Assembly (NCBI RefSeq): GCF_000226955.1
Contig: NZ_AGFU01000026.1
Coordinates: 1 to 64,000 of the forward strand
Source: Sphingomonas elodea ATCC 31461
GTDB lineage: Bacteria; Pseudomonadota; Alphaproteobacteria; Sphingomonadales; Sphingomonadaceae
DNA length: 64,000 nt
Direction of reading: 5' to 3'
Shown in pieces: positions 28,116-36,467 of this stretch. How positions within the stretch are numbered: the stretch's first letter is position 1; every line of letters begins with the position of its first letter. The notes beneath the pieces are model-generated. The model was not told the DNA's origin. It saw only the letters and a list, made by a program, of their open reading frames with translations, and made no database searches. The position numbers and the translations under genes are program-made.

Positions 28116-28547
28116 TCAGGCGCCCGGCGGCGACCAGCCCGGCGGTGCCAGTTCGAATCCCGCGAAATCAAAGCCGGGCACGACCGTGCAGCTGACCAGC
28201 CCCCAACCCTGCGCCGCCTCGGTCGCCTGCCAATGGCCGGCGGGTACCAGCGCCTGCGGCCGTTCGCCGCCGAGCACATCGCCGCCCAGCCGCACTGCCT
28301 CCACCGCCCCTCCTTCGGCATCGCCGATCCGCAGGGCGAGCGGCGATCCGGCGTGCCACAGCCACAGTTCGTCGGCATCGACGCGGTGCCAGTGCGAGCG
28401 CTGCCCGGCTTCCAGCAGGAACAGGATGGCGGTGCCGGGGGAGCGCCCGCCCGCTACCGTAGGCGCACGCCAGGTCTCGCGATACCAGCCGCCCTCCGGA
28501 TGCGGGGCCAGCCCCAGTTGCTCGATGATCGCTTGTGCCTCGTCCAT
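28116..28547 (-). CDS. Cupin protein of the DUF985 family
   Basis: The 143-residue protein begins MDEAQAIIEQLGLAPHPEGG and continues WYRETWR, ILFLLEAGQRSHWHRVDADELWLWHAG and the late segment GWGLVSCTVVPGFDFAGFEL, all characteristic of the DUF985 cupin group, for which no activity is established. The ATG at 28547 has GGGAGG a few nt upstream; the frame is open 14 codons further but without a ribosome binding site. Confidence 0.85.
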   Translation of the reverse strand: MDEAQAIIEQLGLAPHPEGGWYRETWRAPTVAGGRSPGTAILFLLEAGQRSHWHRVDADELWLWHAGSPLALRIGDAEGGAVEAVRLGGDVLGGERPQALVPAGHWQATEAAQGWGLVSCTVVPGFDFAGFELAPPGWSPPGA

Positions 28548-28647
28548 GCTTCTGCCTCCCGCCTGAACGGCACGTAGTATCAGGTTCATGCAACCACCGG
28601 TAAACCCGACACGTTCGTTTCATCTATCGCAAATCGGGGAGTTTCTG

Positions 28648-29016
28648 ATGCGTACCCTTCTTCTTTCGCTGAGCGCCGCGGCGCTCGCCGTTCCCGCCGC
28701 CGTCGTCCTGCCCGCCACCCAGGCCGAGGCCAAGGCGAGCATCGGTCAGGACCGCTATTATCGCGACCATGACGACCGCCGCTACCGCGACGATCGCCGC
28801 CGCTATGCCTATCGCGAATGGCGCGGCCGCGACGGCCGCCGCTATTGCCGCAAGCCGGACGGGACCACCGGCACCGTGATCGGCGCGGTCGGCGGCGCGC
28901 TGCTCGGCCGCACGATCGACACCAGCGGCGACCGCACCGCGGGCACCGTGCTCGGCGGCGTGGCGGGTGCGCTGGCCGGTCGGGCGATCGAACGCGGCGG
29001 CAACAACTGCCGCTGA
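28648..29016 (+). CDS. Glycine-zipper 2TM protein (paralogue 2)
   Basis: The 122-residue preprotein has a Sec signal peptide cleaved after QAEA (about residue 29), not a lipobox, a Tyr/Arg/Asp-rich stretch, then RRYCRKPDGTTGTVIGAVGG and a glycine zipper (GALLGRTID, GTVLGGVAGALAGRAIE) ending NNCR. Layout and C-terminus match the genes at 26545 and 35488. It is probably an outer-membrane-associated protein. GGGGAG precedes the ATG. Confidence 0.8.
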   Translation: MRTLLLSLSAAALAVPAAVVLPATQAEAKASIGQDRYYRDHDDRRYRDDRRRYAYREWRGRDGRRYCRKPDGTTGTVIGAVGGALLGRTIDTSGDRTAGTVLGGVAGALAGRAIERGGNNCR

Positions 29017-29056
29017 CACGCCGAAGCATTAACCCCGGGGCGTTATAGCCCCGGGC

Positions 29057-30235
29057 ATGCTTCGCGTGCTCGTGCTCTCCACCCTGTTCCCGGATGCGTC
29101 GCGCCCGAATTTCGGCATCTTCGTCGAACGGCAGACGCGGGCGCTGGCCGCGCGGGACGGGGTGGAGGTGCAAGTGGTCGCCCCGCGCGGCCTGCCGCCC
29201 TTCCCCTTCGACCGACATCCGCGCTACGCCCCGCTCGCCCGCCAACCCGGCAAGGAGCGGTGGAACGGCCTGACCGTCCACCGGCCGCGCTTCACCAACC
29301 TGCCGGGAAGCGGCGGCCGACTCCATGCCGCGATGCTGGCCCGGGCCCTGCGCCCGATGCTTGCCGCGCTCCGGCGCGACTTTCCCTTCGACGTGATCAG
29401 CGCCGAATTCTTCTTTCCCGACGGTCCTGCCGCGGTCGCGCTGGGCCGCGCGTTCGACGTGCCGGTATCGATCAAGGCGCGCGGATCCGACATCCACCAA
29501 TGGACCCGCCGCCCCGCGATTGCCCGCCAGATCGCGCGCGCCGGCCAGATGGCCGACGGCCTGCTTTCCGTATCGCTGCCGCTACGCGACGACATGATCG
29601 CGCTCGGCATGCCGGCGGAGCGGATCGCGTGCATCGTCACCGGCGTCAACCTTGCCCGCTTCGCGCCCCGCGACCGTCGGGCTGCGAAGCAGGCACTGGG
29701 GATGGAGGGGCCGCTTGTCGCCTCGGTCGGCGCGCTGATCCCGCTCAAGGGGCACGACCTGTTGATCGACGCGGTGGCGACGCTGCCCGGCGTTCGCCTC
29801 GCGATTGCCGGGCAGGGGCCGGAGGCGGGCCGGCTCGCGGCCAGGATCGAGGCGATGGGCCTCGCCGATCGCGTCCGGCTGCTCGGCGCGATCCCGCCGG
29901 AGCAGATCGCCGAGCTGCTCGCCGCCGCCGACGTGATGGCGCTCGCCTCCGCCTCCGAAGGCCTTGCCAATGCCTGGCTGGAGGCGCTGGCGAGCGGCAC
30001 GCCGGTGGTCATTCCCGATGTCGGCGGGGCCCGCCAGGTCGTCACCGCGCCGGCGGCCGGACGGATCGTCGATCGCACCCCGGCCGCCTTCGCCCGCGCC
30101 ATCGCCGAGCTGATCGCCGCGCCGCCGCCGCCGGATGCCGTCCGACGCATTGCCGAGCCCTTTACCTGGGCGGCCAACAGCGAACGATTGCACGGGTTCC
30201 TAACCCAGTGCGTCGCCCGGTACAGCGGAACCTGA
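29057..30235 (+). CDS. GT4-family glycosyltransferase
   Basis: The 392-residue protein is a GT-B glycosyltransferase: an N-terminal acceptor domain beginning LRVLVLSTLFPDASRPNFGI, and a C-terminal nucleotide-sugar domain with VASVGALIPLKGHDLLIDA (about 215), LAIAGQGPEAGRL and the EX7E region ASASEGLANAWLEALASGTP (about 298-318). It lies 40 nt after the glycine-zipper gene and has no sugar-biosynthesis neighbours, so its product (exopolysaccharide or glycolipid) is open. Confidence 0.9.
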   Translation: MLRVLVLSTLFPDASRPNFGIFVERQTRALAARDGVEVQVVAPRGLPPFPFDRHPRYAPLARQPGKERWNGLTVHRPRFTNLPGSGGRLHAAMLARALRPMLAALRRDFPFDVISAEFFFPDGPAAVALGRAFDVPVSIKARGSDIHQWTRRPAIARQIARAGQMADGLLSVSLPLRDDMIALGMPAERIACIVTGVNLARFAPRDRRAAKQALGMEGPLVASVGALIPLKGHDLLIDAVATLPGVRLAIAGQGPEAGRLAARIEAMGLADRVRLLGAIPPEQIAELLAAADVMALASASEGLANAWLEALASGTPVVIPDVGGARQVVTAPAAGRIVDRTPAAFARAIAELIAAPPPPDAVRRIAEPFTWAANSERLHGFLTQCVARYSGT

Positions 30236-30283
30236 AGGATCGTGCAGGGTTTCCAAGCTGACCGCCTTGGAAGGAACGCGACG

Positions 30284-30436
30284 ATGCAGAAGCCGAAGCC
30301 CTATCGCGCCCCGCGCCGCCGCCCCCTTGCGCGCGCGCTGCCCCCGCGTCGCCTGCGCCGCGTCTCCGCGCCGCGTACCGACACCGATTTCGATATCGTG
30401 TTCGAATGGGAAGCCGACGCCCCGACCCAGCATTGA
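30284..30436 (+). CDS. Very basic 50-residue protein, hypothetical
   Basis: The sequence starts MQKPKPYRAPRRRPLARALP, is Arg/Pro-rich to about residue 32, then turns acidic (TDTDFDIVFEWEAD). An AAGGAA lies about 9 nt before the ATG at 30284, and the ORF fits the gap between the glycosyltransferase and the next gene. No family is recognised. Confidence 0.5.
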   Translation: MQKPKPYRAPRRRPLARALPPRRLRRVSAPRTDTDFDIVFEWEADAPTQH

Positions 30437-30496
30437 TTGACAGCACGAATCGGTTGGCGGAAGCTTGGCGCTTCACTCCGGCAAGCGAGGTGCGGG

Positions 30497-30934
30497 ATGG
30501 CCGACAAGAAAGCGAAACAGGCGAAAAAGGACGGAAAGACGCCGTCGCTGCTGCCGAAGGTGATCGGAGGCATCAAGCTGCCCAAGGACGCGCGTCGCCA
30601 ACTCACCGCTCTCGCCAAGCATCCGGTGATCGCCGATCTGCTCGCCGCCGGGCTCGTCGCCCTGGCCGATCGGATCAAGGGCGAGGCATCCAAGCCCGCC
30701 CCGGCGCCCGAGCCGACACCCGCCCCGGCGGAACCCCAGCCCGCAGCTGCCCCGGCGACCAAGCCGGTGGTCAAACGGATCCGCAAGCCCGCTGCCAAGC
30801 CGTCCGAGCCGGTCGCCGAACCGGCAGCGGCGGCCAAGCCTGCCAAGGCCCCCCCGCCCCGTCGCACCCGCAAGGCAAGCGACGTCGCCCCCAAGCCCCG
30901 CACCCGCCGCACACCGCCCAAGACGGACGGCTGA
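30497..30934 (+). CDS. Basic protein with H1-like tail, hypothetical
   Basis: The 145-residue protein has a short helical core (about 20-60, KLPKDARRQLTALAKHPVIA then DLLAAGLVALADRIK) followed by a long Lys/Pro/Ala-rich tail (about 65-145; PAPAP, KRIRKPAAKP, RRTRKA repeats). The tail recalls histone H1 and phasin-associated proteins. It has no signal peptide. The start at 30497 (MADKKAK) is preferred to the upstream in-frame codon at 30437 because the upstream part is unlike the rest. Confidence 0.6.
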   Translation: MADKKAKQAKKDGKTPSLLPKVIGGIKLPKDARRQLTALAKHPVIADLLAAGLVALADRIKGEASKPAPAPEPTPAPAEPQPAAAPATKPVVKRIRKPAAKPSEPVAEPAAAAKPAKAPPPRRTRKASDVAPKPRTRRTPPKTDG

Positions 30935-30973
30935 TCGCCTGCTAGAAGCGGCCTTGGGGTGAGGGGGAACCGC

Positions 30974-31366
30974 ATGCAGAGCACGCACGCGGCGGAATCG
31001 CATGCCCCGGGCCATGCACTGGAACGGCTGATCTTCTTTTCGGACGCGGTCTTCGCGATCGCGATCACGCTGCTGATCATCGAGATCCACGTCCCCGAGG
31101 TGCACCCGCCGTTCAGCGACCGGGAGTTCCTGATCGCGCTGGCGAACATCTGGGTGCAGCGCATCGCCACCTCGTCGCCGGTGGTAGGTGAGCGAATCGC
31201 CAGGGCGCATTGCCGGGTGATCCGCCAGCGGGGGCTGGCGACACTGCTCGGCACGGTCACGGCCTTCGGCATGGCGCTGGCCTTCCCCTGGGCCGCGCAG
31301 GCGACCCTGGCGACGATCCCCCTTTGGCGACTGTTCCTGCAGAAAGTCTCGCCGCCGCTCGGATGA
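30974..31366 (+). pseudogene. TMEM175-like potassium channel with internal deletion
   Basis: The 130-residue ORF begins like a bacterial TMEM175 channel: ALERLIFFSDAVFAIAITLL with the pore FSD motif at 22-24, and IIEIHVPEVHPPFSDREFLI. After LANIW (about residue 60) it jumps to sequence typical of the family's C-terminus (SSPVVGERIARAHCRVIRQR, then helix LATLLGTVTAFGMALAFPWA). Family members are about 200 residues with six helices; only the first and last parts remain. The frame is intact across the join, so a shortened protein could be made, but it cannot form a normal channel. GAGGGGGAA precedes the ATG. Confidence 0.6.
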
Positions 31367-31381
31367 TCGCAGCCCATGCAG

Positions 31382-31412
31382 AAAGGGCCCCGCCTCGCGG
31401 CGGAGCCCCTTT
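31382..31412. terminator. Bidirectional terminator
   Basis: AAAGGG (31382-31387) pairs with CCCTTT (31407-31412), and inside it CCGCC (31390-31394) pairs with GGCGG (31399-31403) around loop TCGC. It lies between the converging TMEM175-like gene and the gene at 31436 and can serve both. Confidence 0.7.
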
Positions 31413-31435
31413 GCCTCGATACCGTCGCGAACGGA

Positions 31436-31777
31436 TCAGCGGCGATGGTTGTTGCGATCGTGCTTCTCGTAGCGGATCTTCGCCGAGAGCGCGTCGTAGC
31501 GGCGATCGAGGTCGCCGCGCTCCGCCATGGTCAGGCCGGGACGGGACGCACGATAACGGGCCTCCAGCCGGATCAGGCCGCGATACTGGTTGCGGATCTG
31601 GGTCGCCTCGCGGCGGCTGAGCGCGCCCGAGCGGATGCCCTGGTTGATGCGCTGTTCGATGCGATCCTGGCGGGCGTTGATGTTCTGCCAGCCGCCCTGG
31701 AACGCCGGCGCAGCGGAGGCGGGCACGGCGGCCGCGGCGACACCAAGGCCTGCGATCAGCAGCATGAACTTCTTCAT
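31436..31777 (-). CDS. Small secreted protein, hypothetical
   Basis: The 113-residue preprotein has a clear signal peptide (MKKFMLLIAGLGVAAAAVPASA) and a helical, charged mature part (INARQDRIEQRINQGIRSGA, LSRREATQIRNQYRGLIRLE, GLTMAERGDLDRRYDALSAK). GAGGAG stands 6 nt before the ATG at 31777. Small periplasmic proteins with this layout are frequent in sphingomonads; the function is unknown. Confidence 0.75.
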   Translation of the reverse strand: MKKFMLLIAGLGVAAAAVPASAAPAFQGGWQNINARQDRIEQRINQGIRSGALSRREATQIRNQYRGLIRLEARYRASRPGLTMAERGDLDRRYDALSAKIRYEKHDRNNHRR

Positions 31778-31909
31778 CGGATACTCCTCACTTCGACTGG
31801 ACCGCCCCTGCGGTCGAGAGCCGTTGTGGAACGCCGATGTCGCATTTTTGTCCCACCGGCCCGGTTTTTGCGTCACCAATTGTCGCAAGCCGGAGAGGTT
31901 CGTTCAGGT

Positions 31910-33571
31910 TCAGGCCGCCAGCAGCCGTTCCGCCTGGGCCCGCGCCTCCGGGGTAATCTCGGCGCCGGAGAGCATCCGCGCGATCTCTTCGCGGCGCTGC
32001 TCGGGGGTGAGCGGGGTCACGCCGGTGCGGGTGACGATGCCGTCATGGCGCTTGGCGATCAGCAGGTGCCGCGCCCCGCGCGCCGCCACCTGCGGGCTAT
32101 GCGTCACCACCAGCAGCTGCGAGCCCTGCGCCAGCCGAGCCAGCCGCTCGCCGATCGCATCCGCCACCGCGCCGCCGACGCCGCGATCGATCTCGTCGAA
32201 GATCAGCGTGCGCGCGCCGCCCTCTTCGGCCAGCGCCACCTTCATCGCGAGGATGAAGCGCGACAATTCGCCGCCGCTGGCGATCTTCATCAGCGGGGCG
32301 AAGGGCGCGCCGGGGTTGGTCGAGACCTCGAACTCCACCCGGTCCATGCCGGCGGCGCTCCACTGGTTTTCGTCCAGCGGCTCGACCACGGTCCGGAAGC
32401 GCGCGGCATCCAGCTTGAGCGGCTTGAGCTCGCTCGCCACCGCCGCATCGAGCCGCGCTGCCACCATCGTGCGCACCGCGGACAGGGTCTGCGCCGCCTC
32501 GCGATAGGCGGCATGCGCCTCGGCCGCCGCCTTTTCCAGCTTGGCGATCCCCGCGCCGCCGCTGGTCAGCCGCTCGAACCGTCCCGACAGCTCGGCCAGC
32601 AGCGCGGGCAGGTCATCGGGCTGGACCCGGTGCTTGCGGGCGACCGCGCGCAGTTCGAACAGCCGCGCCTCGTCGGCCTCCAGCGCAGCGGGATCGAAGG
32701 CCAGCGCCTCGGCGGCGGCATCCACCTGCGCCTGCGCCTCGCTGCCCTCGGTGATCGCGCGGTCGATCGCCGCCAGCGCCTCGGCCAGTGCTGCATGATC
32801 GTCGGATATCCGCTCCAGGATGCGCGCCGCCTGGCGCAGCCGGGCGAGCCCGCCATCCGATCCTTCGAGCAGATCGGCGATGCCCTGCAGGTCGGTCGCG
32901 ATCTTCTCGCCGCGCTGCATCGAGGCGCGACGCTCGGCGAGCCGTTCCTCTTCGCCCTCTTCCGGCGCGAGCGCGGAGAGTTCGGTGACGGCATGTTCCA
33001 GCCATTCGCGGTCGCGCTCGGCGCTGTCCTGCTCGGCACGTGCGACCGCCAGCGCATCCTCGGCCGCGCGCCAGGCGCGGTGCGCGATCGCCACCGGCCC
33101 CGTGTCGCAGCGCCCGAAGGCGTCCAGCAGCAGCCGGTGCCCGCGCGGGTTGAGCAGGCCGCGATCGTCATGCTGGCCGTGAATCTCGACCAGGTGCGGC
33201 GCCAGTTCGCGCAGGAACCCCGCCGAGGCCGGCTGGTCGTTGACGAAGGCGCGGCTGCCGCCATCGGCCTTGACCAGCCGCCGGACGAGCAGAGGCTCGC
33301 CCGGCTCCAGTTCCATGCCGTTCTGGGCGAACAGGCTGGCGATCGCACCGTCGGCAGCGGGCGGCACGAAGCTCGCCACGACCACCGCCTGCGCGGCCCC
33401 GCTGCGGACCAGCCCGCTATCGGCACGCGCGCCCAGGGCCAGCCCCAGCGCATCGAGCAGGATCGACTTGCCCGCGCCGGTCTCGCCGGTCAGCACGCCG
33501 AGCCCTTCGCCGAACTCCAGGTCCAGCGCCTCGATCAGCACCACGTCGCGAATGGATAGCGCGGTCAGCAT
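31910..33571 (-). CDS. recN: DNA repair protein RecN
   Basis: RecN is an SMC-like ATPase that holds broken DNA ends together for recombination repair. The 553-residue protein has the N-terminal Walker A GETGAGKSILLDALGLALG (near residue 33), a central coiled coil (about 160-360), and a C-terminal ATPase half with GGELSRFILAMKVALAEE (signature) and TLIFDEIDRGVGGAVADAIG (Walker B, near 450). bamD lies just upstream on the same strand, the usual alphaproteobacterial order. Confidence 0.96.
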   Translation of the reverse strand: MLTALSIRDVVLIEALDLEFGEGLGVLTGETGAGKSILLDALGLALGARADSGLVRSGAAQAVVVASFVPPAADGAIASLFAQNGMELEPGEPLLVRRLVKADGGSRAFVNDQPASAGFLRELAPHLVEIHGQHDDRGLLNPRGHRLLLDAFGRCDTGPVAIAHRAWRAAEDALAVARAEQDSAERDREWLEHAVTELSALAPEEGEEERLAERRASMQRGEKIATDLQGIADLLEGSDGGLARLRQAARILERISDDHAALAEALAAIDRAITEGSEAQAQVDAAAEALAFDPAALEADEARLFELRAVARKHRVQPDDLPALLAELSGRFERLTSGGAGIAKLEKAAAEAHAAYREAAQTLSAVRTMVAARLDAAVASELKPLKLDAARFRTVVEPLDENQWSAAGMDRVEFEVSTNPGAPFAPLMKIASGGELSRFILAMKVALAEEGGARTLIFDEIDRGVGGAVADAIGERLARLAQGSQLLVVTHSPQVAARGARHLLIAKRHDGIVTRTGVTPLTPEQRREEIARMLSGAEITPEARAQAERLLAA

Positions 33572-33614
33572 CGCGGCCCCCTATCGCAGGAACAGAGGAA
33601 GAACGGAAGTGGTT

Positions 33615-34439
33615 TTAGCTCTTGGGCTTGGCAGGCGGGCTGGCCTTGGCGGCCGCCGCCAGCTTGTCCTGATTGTCCTGCATCAGCTGATAGGCATGCT
33701 TGTACCAGTCGGTGCCCGGATAGTTGGCGCCGAGCACAGCGGCCGCCTTCTTGGCTTCCTCGGGCACGCCCAGCGCCAGATAGGCCTCGGTCAGCCGCAT
33801 CAGCGCCTCGGGCACATGGGTGGTCATCTGATAGTTGTCGACGACGGTGCGGAAGCGCAGCACCGCCGCCAGCCACTGGCCGCGCGTCTCGTAAAAGCGG
33901 CCGACTTCCATTTCCTTGCCGCCCAGGTGATCGCGCACCAGGTCCAGCTTCAGCCGGGCGTCGGCCGCGTATTTCGAATTCGGGTAGCGGCGGATCAGTT
34001 CGCCGAGCGAATCGAGTGCCTGCTGGGTGATCTTCTGGTCGCGGGTGACGTCGCTGATCTGCTCGTAATAGGAAATGCCGATCAGATAATAGGCATAGGG
34101 CGCATCGCGGTTGCCCGGGTGGACCGCCAGGAAGCGCTGCGCCGAGGCGATCGATTCGGCATAGTCGCGGTTCAGATAATAGCTGAACGCGCCCATCAGC
34201 TGCGCACGGCGCGCCCAAACCGAATAGGGGTGCTGGCGCTCCACCTCGTCGAACAGCGCGGCGGCAAGCTTGTACTGGTGCTGATCCAGCTTCTGCCTGG
34301 CCGTGCTGTACAGCGTGCCGACGTCGCGCGCGACATAAGGCAGATCCTTCACCCCGCCGCGCTTGGCACAGCCGGCGGCGGAAAGGGCGAACACCGGAAG
34401 AAGCGCGAACGCAAGCGCGCGAGGCAGAGGACTACGCAT
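33615..34439 (-). CDS. bamD: Outer-membrane assembly lipoprotein BamD
   Basis: The 274-residue lipoprotein (signal peptide with lipobox SAAGC near residue 24) contains five TPR-like repeats (for example YKLAAALFDEVERQHPYSVW, DYAESIASAQRFLAVHPGNR and DALDSLGELIRRYPNSKYA-type units) and ends in a Lys/Ala/Pro-rich tail. BamD is an essential part of the Bam complex that inserts beta barrels such as the Slam protein and TorF-like porin in this window. The ATG at 34439 is chosen for the signal peptide; the frame is open far upstream, antisense to manA. Confidence 0.95.
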   Translation of the reverse strand: MRSPLPRALAFALLPVFALSAAGCAKRGGVKDLPYVARDVGTLYSTARQKLDQHQYKLAAALFDEVERQHPYSVWARRAQLMGAFSYYLNRDYAESIASAQRFLAVHPGNRDAPYAYYLIGISYYEQISDVTRDQKITQQALDSLGELIRRYPNSKYAADARLKLDLVRDHLGGKEMEVGRFYETRGQWLAAVLRFRTVVDNYQMTTHVPEALMRLTEAYLALGVPEEAKKAAAVLGANYPGTDWYKHAYQLMQDNQDKLAAAAKASPPAKPKS

Positions 34440-34562
34440 ATGGCGCGGTCTTAGACCGGGGCCGTGGCTGCAAACAATCCTTTTCGGGGCGGGATTGCGG
34501 CGGAACCCGCTTCGGGCCACATGCGCTCCCGTTTCCGTGACCGCAATCCAAGGGGATCTTCC

Positions 34563-35405
34563 GTGCCCGCCACGCTTCTCGCCACCCACCGCGTCGAAAA
34601 ACCCTGGGGCCGCCACACCCTGTATCCGGGCTTTGCCGATCCCGCCCCGGACGGCGAACCGGTAGGCGAAGTGTGGTTCCAGACCCCCGGCAACTCGACG
34701 CCGGACCTGCTGATCAAATATCTGTTCACCAGCGAGAAGCTGTCGGTGCAGGTTCACCCGAACGACGAGCAGGCCCAGGCCGTCGGCCTGCCGCGCGGCA
34801 AGGACGAGTGCTGGATCATCCTCGACGCGCAGCCCGAGTCGACGATCGCGCTCGGCACCAAGCAGCCCTATACCCGCGAGGCACTGCGCGCCGGCGCGCT
34901 CGACGGCTCGATCGAGGACATGCTGGACTGGAAGCCGGTGAAGGCGGGTGACTTCTTCTACTCCGCCTCGGGCACGGTGCACGCGATCGGCGCTGGCATC
35001 ACCCTGATCGAGGTGCAGCAGAACAGCGAGACCACCTACCGCCTCTATGACTATGGCCGCCCGCGCGAGCTGCATCTGGACGAGGGCATTGCGGTGTCCG
35101 AGCCGGTGCCCTTCGTGCCGCACCCGATGCCGGGCGCCGTCGCGCCGGACCGCACGATTCTGGTCGAAGGGCCCAAGTTCGTGCTCGAGCGCTGGGAAGG
35201 CGGCCATCGCCGCTTCGATCTGCCGGAAGGCACGACCGGCTGGCTGATCCCGGTCAAAGGCGAAGGCGTGGTCGACGGTGTCGCGTTCAAGGCGGGCGAG
35301 TGCCTGACGCTGGAAGGACATGTCGAGCTGCAGGCCGAGGTCGGCAGCGACCTGCTGTTCGCCTATCCGGGCGACGCGCGTGTCCCGTCGATGGACGCCG
35401 CGTGA
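34563..35405 (+). CDS. manA: Class I mannose-6-phosphate isomerase
   Basis: The enzyme interconverts fructose-6-phosphate and mannose-6-phosphate, feeding GDP-mannose synthesis and mannose use. The 280-residue cupin-type protein shows VEKPWGRHTLYPGF at the start, the zinc-ligand region EKLSVQVHPNDEQAQAVG (near 60-75), GKDECWIILDAQP, and GTVHAIGAGITLIEVQQNSE with the ligand His near 142. The start is GTG 34563, preceded by AAGGGGA. It is shorter than the roughly 390-residue E. coli ManA but of normal size for the short alphaproteobacterial type. Confidence 0.9.
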   Translation: MPATLLATHRVEKPWGRHTLYPGFADPAPDGEPVGEVWFQTPGNSTPDLLIKYLFTSEKLSVQVHPNDEQAQAVGLPRGKDECWIILDAQPESTIALGTKQPYTREALRAGALDGSIEDMLDWKPVKAGDFFYSASGTVHAIGAGITLIEVQQNSETTYRLYDYGRPRELHLDEGIAVSEPVPFVPHPMPGAVAPDRTILVEGPKFVLERWEGGHRRFDLPEGTTGWLIPVKGEGVVDGVAFKAGECLTLEGHVELQAEVGSDLLFAYPGDARVPSMDAA

Positions 35406-35487
35406 ACCGGGCGTAGTTTACCATTCACGCAACCAGCGGTCGCGGCGGTACGTTCGGCACGCATTGGAAACGATCTGGAGTGATCTG

Positions 35488-36048
35488 ATGCGCATGCTGA
35501 TACTGGCCGCCGTGGCCGCGCTGACCCTGCCGGTTGCCCCGGCCCTTGCCCAGGGGCATCGCGAACGGGAGGCGCGGCAGGATTGCCGCCGCGATCTCCG
35601 CAATGCCGATAACCGGGGCGAATATCGCCGCGAAGCACGCGATTGCCGACAGGACATCAACGAAGCCCGGCGCGACGACCGGCGCGACTGGCGCCAGGAT
35701 CGCGGCCAGGCCGGCCAGGGCGATTGGCGCCGCTATCGCAACTATGATTACAACCGGCTGCCCGCCGGACAGCGCCGCTATTATGCCGACCAATATTATC
35801 GCGACGGCCGCTATTATCAGGAGCGCCGCCAGCGCCGGAACGACCGGATCTATCGCGGCAATGACGGCCGCTATTATTGCCGCCGCAATGATGGCACGAC
35901 CGGCTTGATCGTGGGCGGCGTGGCGGGCGGCCTGCTGGGCAACGCGCTATCTTCGGGCGGCAATGCGACGCTCGGCACGCTGCTGGGTGCAGCAGCGGGC
36001 GGTGCGCTCGGCCGGTCGGTGGACCGCGGCAACGTCCGCTGCCGCTAA
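35488..36048 (+). CDS. Glycine-zipper 2TM protein (paralogue 3)
   Basis: The 186-residue preprotein has a signal peptide (MRMLILAAVAALTLPVAPALA), a highly charged Arg/Asp-rich segment with paired cysteines (about 30-75; RQDCRRDLRNADNR, EARDCRQDINEARRDD), a Tyr-rich stretch (NYDYNRLPAGQRRYYADQYY) and the shared C-terminal part RYYCRRNDGTTGLIVGGVAG plus glycine zipper. Its last 75 residues are close to paralogue 1 at 26545. It is probably associated with the outer membrane. A strong terminator follows. Confidence 0.82.
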   Translation: MRMLILAAVAALTLPVAPALAQGHREREARQDCRRDLRNADNRGEYRREARDCRQDINEARRDDRRDWRQDRGQAGQGDWRRYRNYDYNRLPAGQRRYYADQYYRDGRYYQERRQRRNDRIYRGNDGRYYCRRNDGTTGLIVGGVAGGLLGNALSSGGNATLGTLLGAAAGGALGRSVDRGNVRCR

Positions 36049-36070
36049 CGCCTCACGCCACGCACGAAGA

Positions 36071-36098
36071 GGGGTCCGGTTCGCCGGGCCCCTTTTTT
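36071..36098 (+). terminator. Intrinsic terminator after glycine-zipper gene 3
   Basis: GGGGTCCGG (36071-36079) and CCGGGCCCC (36084-36092) pair, with one T-G pair, around a TTCG tetraloop, followed by TTTTTT (36093-36098). Confidence 0.92.
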
Positions 36099-36100
36099 CG

Positions 36101-36328
36101 TCAGATGAAGCCGCCGGTCAGCATCAGCCGCACCCCGCTGACGATCAGGAGCAGCAGGTTGAGGTTTCGCCCGGCCGTGCCCCGCGAGAGCATCCCCACC
36201 ACCGTGCCGGTGAGCGCGATCGGGAAGGCGATCCAGTTGATCAGCGGCACGAAGGGGAACGGGATGATCCCAACCAGCGCGAAGGGCAGCGCCACCAGCC
36301 CGATCAGCAGCGAGAGTGCGTTCAGCAT
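36101..36328 (-). CDS. Small membrane protein, hypothetical
   Basis: The 75-residue protein has three hydrophobic segments (LNALSLLIGLVALPFALVGI, PLINWIAFPIALTGTVVGML and LNLLLLIVSGVRLMLTGGF). The ATG at 36328 (MLNALSLL) fits best; the frame extends 17 codons upstream with polar sequence. It converges on glycine-zipper gene 3 and shares its terminator region. It looks like a conserved sphingomonad membrane protein of unknown role. Confidence 0.72.
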   Translation of the reverse strand: MLNALSLLIGLVALPFALVGIIPFPFVPLINWIAFPIALTGTVVGMLSRGTAGRNLNLLLLIVSGVRLMLTGGFI

Positions 36329-36467
36329 CGCGGAGATGTGGGGCCGCCCAACCGTATTATCAAAATAGCACACCAACATCGATCGCCCGCCGCAAGCGCT
36401 ATCGTCGATCGGCGCCGCCGTCTAAGCTGCGGGTCGCGCGGCACCATGCGCGCGCAGGAGGTCTGCC

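Noticed and set aside
31376-33559. 727-codon open frame on the plus strand opposite recN
   Set aside because: Shadow frame with no motif; recN explains the region fully.
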